From contig JAJRRX010000128.1 of the NCBI GenBank assembly GCA_024279075.1, forward strand, positions 1-13,307: a stretch of DNA of 13,307 nucleotides. Reading direction: 5' to 3'. Made by a program: the position numbers and the translations under genes. The DNA comes from Alphaproteobacteria bacterium. GTDB taxonomy: Bacteria; Pseudomonadota; Alphaproteobacteria; Rhodobacterales; Rhodobacteraceae. Below, piece by piece: positions 1 to 6,552 of the stretch. How positions within the stretch are numbered: position 1 is the stretch's first letter; each line of letters begins with the position of its first letter. The notes under the pieces are model-generated. The model saw only the letters and a list, made by a program, of their open reading frames with translations. It was not told the origin of the DNA and did not search any database.

Positions 1-499
1 GACGATCCATTTTCAAAATCTGGAACGGCTGGGCAAGGCCCATCAGCGGGCCGGCATCGCGCACGGGGCGCACATCAACCTGAGAGCCGGGCAGGAACGC
101 AACCGCGCCGCCAAGATCAACGGTAAAGCCGCCTTTGACGCGGCCAAACATGGCCCCTTCAACACGCTCTTCTTTTTCGTAAGCTTTCTCAAGCCGGTCC
201 CAAGCTTCCTCACGGCGGGCTTTCTCACGGCTGATCGCCGCTTCGCCACGGGCGTTCTCAACGCGCTCAAGGAACACTTCAACAGTGTCGCCAACTTCGA
301 TTTCAGGGGCTTGGCCGGGCTCGGCAAATTCTTTTATATCAACGCGGCCTTCCATTTTGTAGCCTACGTCGATGATCGCTTGGCCAGCTTCAATAGCGAT
401 AACTGTGCCTTTAACGACGGATCCCTCGTCAGGGGTTTCAAGTTCAAGGCTCTCGTTTAAAAGGGCCTCAAAGTCTTCCATGGATGCGGAAGTAGCCAT
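1..499 (-). CDS. rpsA: 30S ribosomal protein S1, N-terminal part (cut by window edge)
   Basis: S1 is the largest small-subunit ribosomal protein. It binds mRNA through repeated S1 (OB-fold) domains and helps recruit structured or weak-SD messages to the 30S subunit. The 166 codons visible here begin MATSASMEDF. A first S1 domain covers roughly residues 26-90 (GSVVKGTVIAIEAGQAIIDV, then GYKMEGRVDIKEF). A charged linker follows at about 90-113. A second domain starts near 113 (VEGAMFGRVKGGFTVDLGGA, then FLPGSQVDVRPV). The start is fixed by GGAG (509-512) nine bases upstream. The gene follows cmk on the same strand, a widely conserved order in proteobacteria. A cmk-end hairpin (588-622) lies between them, so rpsA probably has its own promoter or depends on read-through. 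The C-terminal domains lie outside the window. Confidence 0.97.
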   Translation of the reverse strand, partial: MATSASMEDFEALLNESLELETPDEGSVVKGTVIAIEAGQAIIDVGYKMEGRVDIKEFAEPGQAPEIEVGDTVEVFLERVENARGEAAISREKARREEAWDRLEKAYEKEERVEGAMFGRVKGGFTVDLGGAVAFLPGSQVDVRPVRDAGPLMGLAQPFQILKMDR

Positions 500-587
500 A
501 AATATAATCTCCATTAATGTTTTTTCGGGCCGAGCGGTTGGGTCCGCCGGTCTTTAGGTTACGGGTCTAAGGCGAGAAACACCTAAA

Positions 588-622
588 AGCGATTCAAAAA
601 GCCTAGGCTTTTTCGAATCGCT
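588..622 (-). terminator. Long hairpin over the cmk stop codon, terminator-like
   Basis: Read on the minus strand, AGCGATTCGAAAAAGCC is followed by a TA loop and then GGCTTTTTGAATCGCT. This is a 16-bp stem interrupted only by one unpaired G. The cmk TAG stop (603-605) sits at the apex. The descending arm carries TTTTT, and the stem is followed by TTTT (585-588). Shape and position fit an intrinsic terminator or attenuator between cmk and rpsA. The U-tract after the full stem is short, so it may be leaky or act as a processing or mRNA-stability element. Confidence 0.6.
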
Positions 623-1238
623 TCGTCACTAGGGCCACCGCCTCGGCGACAGCCGCGTCTATAGACAATTCCGATGTATCTAGCAAGAGCGCATCGTCAG
701 GCGCACGCATCGGCGCAACATCACGTGAGGCATCGCGGATGTCTCGTTGCTGCAAATCAATCCGCACGGTTTCCAGTTTGGTTTCCGGCTTTTTGGCTTT
801 CAGCTCCTGATAGCGCCGCTCAGCGCGGACCTCATCAGATGCCGTCACATACAGCTTCACCTCCGCCTCGGGGCAGATCACCGTGCCTATATCGCGCCCA
901 TCGAGCACCGCACCCCCTTCGCGCTTGGCAAATGCCTTCTGGAAATCCAGCAAAGCCGCCCGCACCGCTGGCAAGGCCGCGACCTTGCTCGCCGCCTGCG
1001 CCACCCGCGCTGTGCGCAAGCCCTCGCGTGTGAGGTCATCCTCTGTCAGCCCCTGAGCAATCTCGGTAGCAATTTCAGCCACAATCACCCCCCGCCCACG
1101 CATCATCGCCTTAGCGCCCACCGCACGGTAAAGCAGGCCTGTATCCAAATGCGCAAAGCCAAATTCAGCCGCCACCGCGCGGGCAACCGTGCCTTTACCC
1201 GCTGCTGCGGGGCCATCAATGGCTACGATAAACTGCAT
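603..1238 (-). CDS. cmk: Cytidylate kinase (CMP/dCMP kinase)
   Basis: Cmk transfers the gamma-phosphate of ATP to CMP or dCMP, giving CDP or dCDP for nucleotide and phospholipid synthesis. It is a cytosolic P-loop kinase. The 211-residue protein is slightly shorter than the E. coli enzyme. It shows the P-loop GPAAAGKGT (residues 9-17), the nucleoside-binding LDTGLLYRAV near 31-40, the conserved LDGRDIGTVI (112-121), and a C-terminal block of RDIRDASRD, then AP, then LLLDTS, typical of the family. The ATG at 1236-1238 has AGGA about six bases upstream. The gene sits 27 bp downstream of the AbrB-family gene on the same strand, so the two are probably co-transcribed, and upstream of rpsA. Its stop codon lies in the loop of a strong hairpin. 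Confidence 0.97.
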   Translation of the reverse strand: MQFIVAIDGPAAAGKGTVARAVAAEFGFAHLDTGLLYRAVGAKAMMRGRGVIVAEIATEIAQGLTEDDLTREGLRTARVAQAASKVAALPAVRAALLDFQKAFAKREGGAVLDGRDIGTVICPEAEVKLYVTASDEVRAERRYQELKAKKPETKLETVRIDLQQRDIRDASRDVAPMRAPDDALLLDTSELSIDAAVAEAVALVTKRFEKA

Positions 1239-1265
1239 GTTGATTCCTACCCTGTTTCCCTTGTT

Positions 1266-2285
1266 TTAGCGGTTCAACAGCCGGTTGACTACCGGCGCAA
1301 ACAAGATCACCAGAAATATCCGCAAAATGTGATGGATGACAACAAAACTAAGGTCGGCCCCCGCGATAATGGCCACCACCGTCATCTCGGCCTGCCCACC
1401 GGGCAAATAGGCCAAAAATGCTTCCAAGGGCGGGGAAATTCCGCTGACCCCGATGCCATAAATAAAACCCGCGGCCACCAGCGCCACGGCCGCTGAAAAG
1501 GCCAAGCCCGCCGCGACATCTACCTTTAGTTCCTGCGCTGTAATGCCTGCATATTTAACCCCCACAGCAATGCCAATAAAAAACTGCGATGCCCAGATAA
1601 TTTCCGCCGGAGGGCGGTGGGTGATAATGCCCGAAAGGCTGAGGATCGCGGTTAATATCATCGGCCCCAGAATAGACGCGCCAAATAGCCCAACGCGCTC
1701 TGCTCCCTTCCAACCCGCCACGCCTGCAAGCACCATCAGCACAATCTGCCAAGGGTCCAACGTGCTGGCAGGCGCACCGGGAGGCTGCGTAAGGTCGAGC
1801 TGCCACAACAAGGTCAGCACTATGGGTGCAATGGTCAGGATCACCAGCACCCGCGTGGCATGAATAAGCCCAAGCGCGCGGACATCCCCGCCGGCCTCCT
1901 CGCCAAACACCAGCATATCTTGCAGCCCACCGGGCATGGCGGCGTAATAGGCGGTCGGGTGACTAAAGCCAAAACCATAGCGCAAAAGCGGGTAGCCAAT
2001 GGCCCCGATGGCCAGCACAAACAGCGGCACAAACAAGAGCGAAGTGCCAATATCGGGCAGCCGCGCCACCACATCCGGCGTGATGGTAGAGCCGACCGCA
2101 ACCCCCAGAAAGGTGCGGAAAAGTATGCCAACCTGCCCCATGCCCTTGAGCTTGGCCCCCGCGAGCGCCGCAACAAGGCATATCGCCATCGGCCCCAAAA
2201 GCATAGGTAAAGGCAGGGATAGCAGCACAAACACACCAGCACCCAAAGCTGCAAGTGCCAGCGTCATTACATGATCTTTATTCAT
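1266..2285 (-). CDS. AbrB-duplication family membrane protein (two-repeat integral membrane protein)
   Basis: This is a hydrophobic protein of 339 residues with about ten membrane segments. It contains an internal duplication: FRTFLGVAVGSTITPDVVARL, then AAMPGGLQDM and HATRVLVILTIAPIV, in the N-terminal half matches FFIGIAVGVKYAGITAQEL, then AYLPGGQAEM and HHILRIFLVILFAPVV, in the C-terminal half. This repeat with a central PGG-(x)2-(D/E)M motif is the signature of the 'AbrB duplication' or 'ammonia monooxygenase-like' family. The name is historical. The family is not the Bacillus AbrB DNA-binding regulator, and its role (regulation or transport) is unsettled. I chose the start at MNKDHVM because a hydrophobic segment follows at once and a purine-rich GGGCAGGGC lies upstream. 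A longer in-frame start at 2372 would add 29 charged residues encoded by a palindromic intergenic element. No substrate can be inferred. Confidence 0.85.
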   Translation of the reverse strand: MNKDHVMTLALAALGAGVFVLLSLPLPMLLGPMAICLVAALAGAKLKGMGQVGILFRTFLGVAVGSTITPDVVARLPDIGTSLLFVPLFVLAIGAIGYPLLRYGFGFSHPTAYYAAMPGGLQDMLVFGEEAGGDVRALGLIHATRVLVILTIAPIVLTLLWQLDLTQPPGAPASTLDPWQIVLMVLAGVAGWKGAERVGLFGASILGPMILTAILSLSGIITHRPPAEIIWASQFFIGIAVGVKYAGITAQELKVDVAAGLAFSAAVALVAAGFIYGIGVSGISPPLEAFLAYLPGGQAEMTVVAIIAGADLSFVVIHHILRIFLVILFAPVVNRLLNR

Positions 2286-2300
2286 GCCCTGCCCTTTCGT

Positions 2301-2444
2301 CCTGCTTTCCCGAGCGCAGCGAGGCCACGGCCCAAACGTGTGGCCGGTCTTTGCGCAGCAAAGGCGGGCCACACGGAGGGCTCCACGCTGGCGGCTAGGC
2401 GCTTAACCCGATCGTCTAACTTTGCCTCCGCTACGCTTAGCAGG
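2301..2444. repeat. Composite imperfect palindrome filling the ilvD to AbrB-family gap
   Basis: The 162-bp gap between the ilvD stop and the AbrB-family start is almost filled by nested inverted repeats. The outer arms are CCTGCT (2301-2306) plus AGCGCAGCGAGGC (2313-2325). They match GCCTCCGCTACGCT (2424-2437) plus AGCAGG (2439-2444) in reverse complement, with one mismatch, one gap and unequal spacers. Inside, 2338-2374 forms a hairpin: GTGTGGCC, three bases, CTTTGC, loop GCA, GCAAAG, three bases, GGCCACAC. This architecture resembles extragenic palindromic (REP/BIME-like) or miniature mobile elements. It could also end or attenuate ilvD transcription. No U-tract follows the inner hairpin. 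Confidence 0.55.
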
Positions 2445-2447
2445 CAG

Positions 2448-4280
2448 CTATGGCACGATGCGCACGGCCCCTTTAGCTGCCGAACTCGCAAACGCCGCAT
2501 AGGCCCGCAATGCGCTCGACACCCGCCGCGTGCGCTTTTCGCTTGGCAACCACGGGGCCGCCCCTTTGGCTGTGCGCCGTGCCTCCAGCACCGCATCCTC
2601 TACCGCAAGGTTAATTATGCGGTTGGGGATATCAATCTCGATCATATCCCCCGTTTCCACCAGTCCGATCAGCCCGCCCTCGGCGGCTTCCGGTGATACA
2701 TGACCAATGGAAAGCCCCGAGGTGCCGCCCGAGAACCGCCCGTCGGTGAGCAGCGCACATTTCTTGCCGAGGCCCTTGGATTTCAGATAGCTGGTCGGAT
2801 AAAGCATCTCCTGCATCCCCGGCCCGCCTTGTGGCCCTTCATAGCGGATGACAACCACGTCGCCCTCCACAACTTTTCCCGTCAGGATCGCACTCACCGC
2901 GCTGTCTTGACTCTCATAAACCTTCGCGGGCCCCGTAAACACAAGGTTGCTATCATCCACGCCCGCCGTCTTCACGATGCAGCCGTCGAGCGCAATATTC
3001 CCGCCCAGCACAGCCAAGCCGCCGTCCTGCGAAAAGGCATGCTCCTTGCTGCGGATAATCCCCCCCGCACGGTCCCGATCCAGCGCCTTATAACGGTTAT
3101 CGGTCGAAAACGCCTCCACCGTGCGCACGCCGCCGGGCGCCGCTTTGAAAAACTGCTCGATCTCGGGTTCGTTGCTCACCGCAATATCCCACTTCGCCAG
3201 CGCATGGCCCAGCGTATCACTATGCACAGTAGGAATGTCCGCATGAATAAGTCCAGCGCGGTTCAGCTCGCCCAGTATCCCCATTATCCCGCCCGCGCGG
3301 TGGATATCTTCCATATGCACATTCTCGATCGAGGGCGCGACCTTGCACAGCACCGGCACTTGGCGCGAGAGCCGGTCAATGTCCTCCATAGTGAAATCCA
3401 CCTCGCCCTCATGGGCCATTGCCAACAAGTGCAGCACGGTATTCGTGGAGCCACCCATGGAAATATCCAGCGTCATCGCGTTTTCAAAGGCTTTGAAATT
3501 AGCGATATCCCGCGGCAAAAGCCCCGCCTCGTTGCCCTCATAATGCCGCTTTGTAATATCAACAATCCGCGACCCACATTCCTCAAACAGCACCTTGCGG
3601 TCCGCGTGCGTCGCCAGCATCGAGCCATTCCCCGGCAGCGCGAGGCCCAAGGCCTCAGCCAAGCAATTCATCGAATTGGCGGTAAACATCCCCGAGCAAG
3701 AGCCACAGGTCGGGCAGGCTTCCGCCTCCATATGCGCCACTTGGTCATCAGTATACTGGTCATCCGCCGCCGAAATCATCGCATCAATCAGGTCGATCTT
3801 TTTCTCAAGATCATTGATCGTAACCTTGCCCGCCTCCATCGGCCCGCCAGACACAAAGATCACCGGAATATTCAGTCGCATCGCAGCCATCATCATGCCG
3901 GGGGTAATTTTATCACAGTTGGAAATACACACCATCGCATCGGCACAATGGGCATTCACCATATACTCCATGCTGTCCGCGATCACCTCACGCGAGGGAA
4001 GGCTATAAAGCATCCCGTCATGCCCCATAGCAATCCCGTCATCCACCGCGATCGTGTTAAACTCCTTGGCCACGCCACCGGCTTTTTCAATCTCACACGC
4101 GACCAGCTGGCCCATATCCTTCAGGTGCACATGCCCCGGCACGAATTGCGTGAAGGAATTTACCACCGCAATAATGGGCTTGCCAAAATCCCCATCCGTC
4201 ATCCCCGTCGCCCGCCAAAGGCCACGGGCCCCCGCCATATTGCGGCCATGGGTGGAAGTGCGAGAGCGATAATGTGGCAT
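2448..4280 (-). CDS. ilvD: Dihydroxy-acid dehydratase
   Basis: IlvD dehydrates 2,3-dihydroxy-isovalerate and 2,3-dihydroxy-3-methylvalerate to the 2-keto acids in cytosolic valine and isoleucine synthesis, using an Fe-S cluster and Mg2+. The 610-residue protein is full length and runs collinear with the E. coli enzyme (616 residues) from MPHYRSRTSTHGRNMAGARG through ALRAYAAFASSAAKGAVR. Cluster and metal residues are in place: C122 in CISNCDK, C195 in CPTCGSC, the carbamylated-lysine position K124, and D80/D81 in AVDDG. GGSTNTVLHLLA and DGRFSGGTSGLSIGHVSPEA are further family blocks. The start is supported by AAGG at 4289-4292. That SD lies inside a leader hairpin. The next gene upstream on this strand is the DUF1203 gene, with a repeat between them, so ilvD is probably transcribed on its own. 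Confidence 0.98.
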   Translation of the reverse strand: MPHYRSRTSTHGRNMAGARGLWRATGMTDGDFGKPIIAVVNSFTQFVPGHVHLKDMGQLVACEIEKAGGVAKEFNTIAVDDGIAMGHDGMLYSLPSREVIADSMEYMVNAHCADAMVCISNCDKITPGMMMAAMRLNIPVIFVSGGPMEAGKVTINDLEKKIDLIDAMISAADDQYTDDQVAHMEAEACPTCGSCSGMFTANSMNCLAEALGLALPGNGSMLATHADRKVLFEECGSRIVDITKRHYEGNEAGLLPRDIANFKAFENAMTLDISMGGSTNTVLHLLAMAHEGEVDFTMEDIDRLSRQVPVLCKVAPSIENVHMEDIHRAGGIMGILGELNRAGLIHADIPTVHSDTLGHALAKWDIAVSNEPEIEQFFKAAPGGVRTVEAFSTDNRYKALDRDRAGGIIRSKEHAFSQDGGLAVLGGNIALDGCIVKTAGVDDSNLVFTGPAKVYESQDSAVSAILTGKVVEGDVVVIRYEGPQGGPGMQEMLYPTSYLKSKGLGKKCALLTDGRFSGGTSGLSIGHVSPEAAEGGLIGLVETGDMIEIDIPNRIINLAVEDAVLEARRTAKGAAPWLPSEKRTRRVSSALRAYAAFASSAAKGAVRIVP

Positions 4281-4288
4281 GGGGTTTT

Positions 4289-4325
4289 CCTTGTGCTATC
4301 TGGTTTTTACCGGATTAGCACAAGG
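4289..4325 (-). promoter_or_regulatory. ilvD leader hairpin that contains the Shine-Dalgarno
   Basis: On the minus strand the ilvD leader reads CCTTGTGCTA, then a pairable ATCCGGT, loop AAAA, ACCAGA, and TAGCACAAGG. The outer ten base pairs are perfect. The inner part pairs with one bulge and one mismatch. The 3' arm ends in AAGG, the only good SD for ilvD, eight bases before the ATG. The SD is therefore paired with CCTT of the 5' arm. This arrangement is expected to lower ilvD translation unless the hairpin is opened. It shows no T-rich run after the stem, which argues against a terminator. Confidence 0.5.
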
Positions 4326-4361
4326 GATAGGGCGAGGCCAGAGGGTTCAGGGCTCACCGAG

Positions 4362-4385
4362 TGTAGGGTGGGTTTTTAACCCACC
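4362..4385. repeat. GTAGGGTGGG-type palindromic repeat, copy 1
   Basis: TGTAGGGTGGG leads into an 8-bp perfect stem, GGTGGGTT (4367-4374), a TTT loop, and AACCCACC (4378-4385). It matches copy 2 at 4921-4944 in 22 of 24 bases and in the same orientation. Read on the minus strand it supplies the TAA stop and the last codons of the DUF1203 gene. Its form is that of a short extragenic palindromic element. It could also serve as a 3' end stabiliser or terminator for that gene. Confidence 0.65.
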
Positions 4386-4849
4386 ATTTTCGTCACCCGA
4401 CTCAAAAAGCAATTGTTCGTTGCCGAGCGCACATCAACAAAGGCAACGTCATCCCGCGCCAAAATCTCGGTGGCCATACGCACTATGTCGTCTGACAAGG
4501 TAATATTTCCGGTGCCATAGACAATCCGGTGGTCGGTGCTATAGCCCTTGAGCAAATAGTCAGGGCTGATCTGCAACACCGGTGGCACGCCTTCGCCCGC
4601 CCAAGCCGCGCAGTCATCCGCACACAAAAAGATTGGCCCCGTCTCGGCATAGGGCTGCTTATGGGGAAAGGGCCGCGCCGCACAGATCAGCATCTCGGCA
4701 CCTGCGGGCACGGTATCAAGGCAATTCCGACAAGGCTTTCCTTGGCCGTCTGAAATGACGCGCTCTGCGGGCTGGCCATTATCGTCAGCCCCGCCTTGGC
4801 GGATATGGGCAACCCATTCAGGGGTGTAAGAGTGGAAGGTAAGGTTCAT
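4376..4849 (-). CDS. DUF1203 family protein, function unknown
   Basis: This is a soluble protein of 157 residues that I place in the DUF1203 family, whose biochemical role is not known. The family pattern is visible as PCRNCLDTVPAGAEMLICAA (39-58), RPFPHKQPYAETGPIFLCAD (59-78) and the C-terminal YGTGNITLSDD, then VAFVDVRSATNNC. Cysteines at 40, 43, 56, 76 and 80 could bind a metal, though that is inference. There is no signal peptide or membrane segment. The start MNLTFHSYTPEW is chosen because GGAG (4857-4860) lies upstream at good spacing. A start nine codons further out has no SD. The last few codons and the stop lie inside the palindromic repeat at 4362-4385, so the natural C-terminus may have been replaced. 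The flanking repeats on both sides suggest an isolated transcription unit. Confidence 0.8.
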   Translation of the reverse strand: MNLTFHSYTPEWVAHIRQGGADDNGQPAERVISDGQGKPCRNCLDTVPAGAEMLICAARPFPHKQPYAETGPIFLCADDCAAWAGEGVPPVLQISPDYLLKGYSTDHRIVYGTGNITLSDDIVRMATEILARDDVAFVDVRSATNNCFLSRVTKMVG

Positions 4850-4920
4850 CGTATCTCTCCAAATAGTGTGTCCCACTTTTGGAGCAAATCCGCGCCCGCC
4901 TCGACCCGAAACCTGCGCAT

Positions 4921-4952
4921 TGTAGGGTGGGGTATTAACCCACCACCCCTAC
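4921..4952. repeat. GTAGGGTGGG-type palindromic repeat, copy 2, at the end of the ABC operon
   Basis: TGTAGGGTGGGGTATTAACCCACC (4921-4944) is the second copy of the repeat. Here the palindrome is extended by an outer pair, GTAGGG (4922-4927) with CCCTAC (4947-4952). The outer arm overlaps the TAG stop (4949-4951) of the last ABC ATPase gene, so the repeat begins exactly where the operon's coding ends. There is no U-tract after the stem on the minus strand, so it is more likely a REP-like element or RNA 3' protector than a classic intrinsic terminator. Confidence 0.65.
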
Positions 4953-5704
4953 CCCGCCGCGCTTTGCAGGCTGCTTTCCAGTAAATGCTTGGTGTAATGG
5001 TGCGTCGTCTTCATCGCCCGCATATCCTCCACGCTCAGCGTTTCCACAATCTCGCCGAGCTGCATCACCGCAATATCTTGGCAGATATGCCCGACCACCG
5101 CGAGGTCGTGGCTCACCATCAGGTAGGTGAGCTTATGCTCGGCGCGCAGGTCGGTCAGCAGGTTGAGAATCTCCGCCTGCACCGAAACATCGAGCGCCGA
5201 GGTCGGCTCATCAAGGAGCAGGATTTTTGGCTCGGGGGCAAGCGCGCGGGCAATCGCCACCCGTTGCCTTTGCCCGCCCGATAGCTGATGCGGGTAGCGG
5301 AACCGGAAGCTCGGTCCAAGCCCCACGTCATCCAGCAGCTGCGAAATCCGCTTATCAATGTCGCTAAACCCGTGCAGGGAAAGCGTTTCGCTTAGCACTT
5401 GGTCCACCGAGTGCCTCGGGTGCAGGCTGGCATAAGGGTCCTGAAATACCATCTGCACCGCGCGGTAGAAATCGCGTGAGCGCGGCTTTTCCACCGCCCT
5501 GCCCAGAATATCTATTTTGCCAGACCATGTCGGTGCCAGCCCCATTATCGCCCGCAAAATCGTAGATTTCCCCGAGCCACTTTCCCCCACCAGCCCAAAA
5601 CTACCGCCCTTAGGCACGCTCAGGTTGGCGCTTTTCACAGCGTCCACCCGCTCTTCATACTCTCCGAACCAGACGTTCAGGCCTTCAATCTCAATCCCAC
5701 TCAT
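4949..5704 (-). CDS. Peptide-type ABC importer, ATP-binding subunit (DppF/OppF-like)
   Basis: This is one of two nucleotide-binding subunits that power the importer encoded upstream. It acts at the cytoplasmic face of the inner membrane. Its 251 residues show Walker A GESGSGKST (40-48), the Q-loop VFQDPYASLHPR (87-97), signature LSGGQRQRVAIARAL (141-155), Walker B ILLLDEPTSALD (161-172) and the switch histidine in MVSHDLAVVG (H199). All catalytic residues are present, so it should be active. It ends at HHYTKHLLESSLQSAAG, just where most DppF/OppF proteins start their oligopeptide C-terminal (oligo_HPY) extension of roughly 60-80 residues. That extension is absent. Short subunits also occur in Nik-type systems, so substrate cannot be settled from this gene. 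The start overlaps the stop of the preceding ATPase gene by ATGA, indicating translational coupling. The stop lies in a palindromic repeat. Confidence 0.9.
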   Translation of the reverse strand: MSGIEIEGLNVWFGEYEERVDAVKSANLSVPKGGSFGLVGESGSGKSTILRAIMGLAPTWSGKIDILGRAVEKPRSRDFYRAVQMVFQDPYASLHPRHSVDQVLSETLSLHGFSDIDKRISQLLDDVGLGPSFRFRYPHQLSGGQRQRVAIARALAPEPKILLLDEPTSALDVSVQAEILNLLTDLRAEHKLTYLMVSHDLAVVGHICQDIAVMQLGEIVETLSVEDMRAMKTTHHYTKHLLESSLQSAAG

Positions 5705-6552
5705 CCGCTTACACTTTCTTCAATCGCCCAAGCAGGGTCGCGCTTCAGCACCTCTAGCCGCTCACACGGCGCATCCAAGCGCGGCAGCGAGTTTAGCAAG
5801 CCGCGCGTATAAGGGTGCTGCGCCTCGTGCAGCTTATCAGCGGGCAGGGTTTCTACCACGCGGCCCGCATACATAATCAGCACGCGGTCACAAAAGCTCG
5901 ACACCAAATTCAGGTCATGGCTAATAAAAATCAGCCCCATGCCGCGGTCCTTCACCAGCTTGTCCATAATCTCCAGCACCTGCATTTGCACCGAAACATC
6001 CAGCGCCGAGGTCGGCTCGTCGGCGATCATAATCTTCGGGTCCGGAATCAGCATCATCGCGATCATAATCCGCTGCCCCATGCCGCCGGATACCTCATGC
6101 GGGAACATCCGATACACCCGCTCAGGGTCGCGAATGGCCACCGCCTCCAGCATCGCCATCGCCTTCTTCTTGGCCTCTTTTTTCGAGACTTTATAATGCA
6201 GCCGATAAGCCTCCATTATCTGTTTTCCCACCCGCATCACAGGGTTTAGCGAGAACTTCGGGTCCTGCATGATCATCGAAATCTGCTGCCCGCGCACCTT
6301 GCGCATCTCCTTCTCGGAGCGCCCCATCAGGTCCTCGCCCTCCAGCGCCAGCTTGTCGGCCTCCACCATCCCCGGTGGCCGGATAAGCCGCAAAATGGCA
6401 CGGCCCGTCATCGACTTGCCCGAGCCACTTTCGCCCACAATCCCGAGCCGCTCTTGCCCGAGGGAAAAGCTCACCCCGCGCACCGCGTCAAACACGCCGT
6501 TGCGGGTGGGGAACTTCACCCAAAGGTTTTCGACTTCTAAAAGCTTGCTCAT
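5701..6552 (-). CDS. Peptide-type ABC importer, ATP-binding subunit (DppD/OppD-like)
   Basis: This is the partner ATPase of the importer. The 283-residue protein has Walker A GESGSGKSM (40-48), Q-loop MIMQDPKFSLNPVMRVGKQI (93-112), signature VSGGMGQRIMIAMML (154-168), Walker B IMIADEPTSALD (174-185) and the switch histidine in FISHDLNLV (H212). GMGQR replaces the usual GMRQR just after the signature, a mild divergence that leaves SGG intact. After HPYTRGLLNSLPRL (246-259) the protein ends within about 25 residues, so the oligo_HPY extension is short. DppD of E. coli is about 327 residues. The gene starts in an ATGA overlap with the permease gene before it and ends in an ATGA overlap with the next ATPase gene, so the two ATPases should be made in equal amounts and probably pair. 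Confidence 0.9.
   Translation of the reverse strand: MSKLLEVENLWVKFPTRNGVFDAVRGVSFSLGQERLGIVGESGSGKSMTGRAILRLIRPPGMVEADKLALEGEDLMGRSEKEMRKVRGQQISMIMQDPKFSLNPVMRVGKQIMEAYRLHYKVSKKEAKKKAMAMLEAVAIRDPERVYRMFPHEVSGGMGQRIMIAMMLIPDPKIMIADEPTSALDVSVQMQVLEIMDKLVKDRGMGLIFISHDLNLVSSFCDRVLIMYAGRVVETLPADKLHEAQHPYTRGLLNSLPRLDAPCERLEVLKRDPAWAIEESVSG

Noticed and set aside
747..1496. A 249-codon plus-strand frame over cmk and the AbrB-family gene
   Set aside because: It is antisense to two genes with clear family motifs, has no family pattern of its own, and spans two genes and their gap.
1266..2285. AbrB DNA-binding transition-state regulator
   Set aside because: The protein is a polytopic membrane protein with a duplicated domain. 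It shares only the name with the Bacillus regulator.
2286..2372. N-terminal extension of the AbrB-family protein to a start at 2372
   Set aside because: The added residues are charged and Cys-rich, are encoded by the palindromic element, and precede a normal start directly before the first membrane segment.
2700..4379. A 559-codon open frame on the plus strand opposite ilvD
   Set aside because: It lies antisense over a perfectly conserved ilvD, is rich in His, Arg and Pro as GC-skewed antisense frames are, and shows no recognisable domain.
4362..4952. CRISPR array from the repeated GTAGGGTGGG units
   Set aside because: There are only two copies, separated by a complete gene, with no regular spacers and no cas genes.
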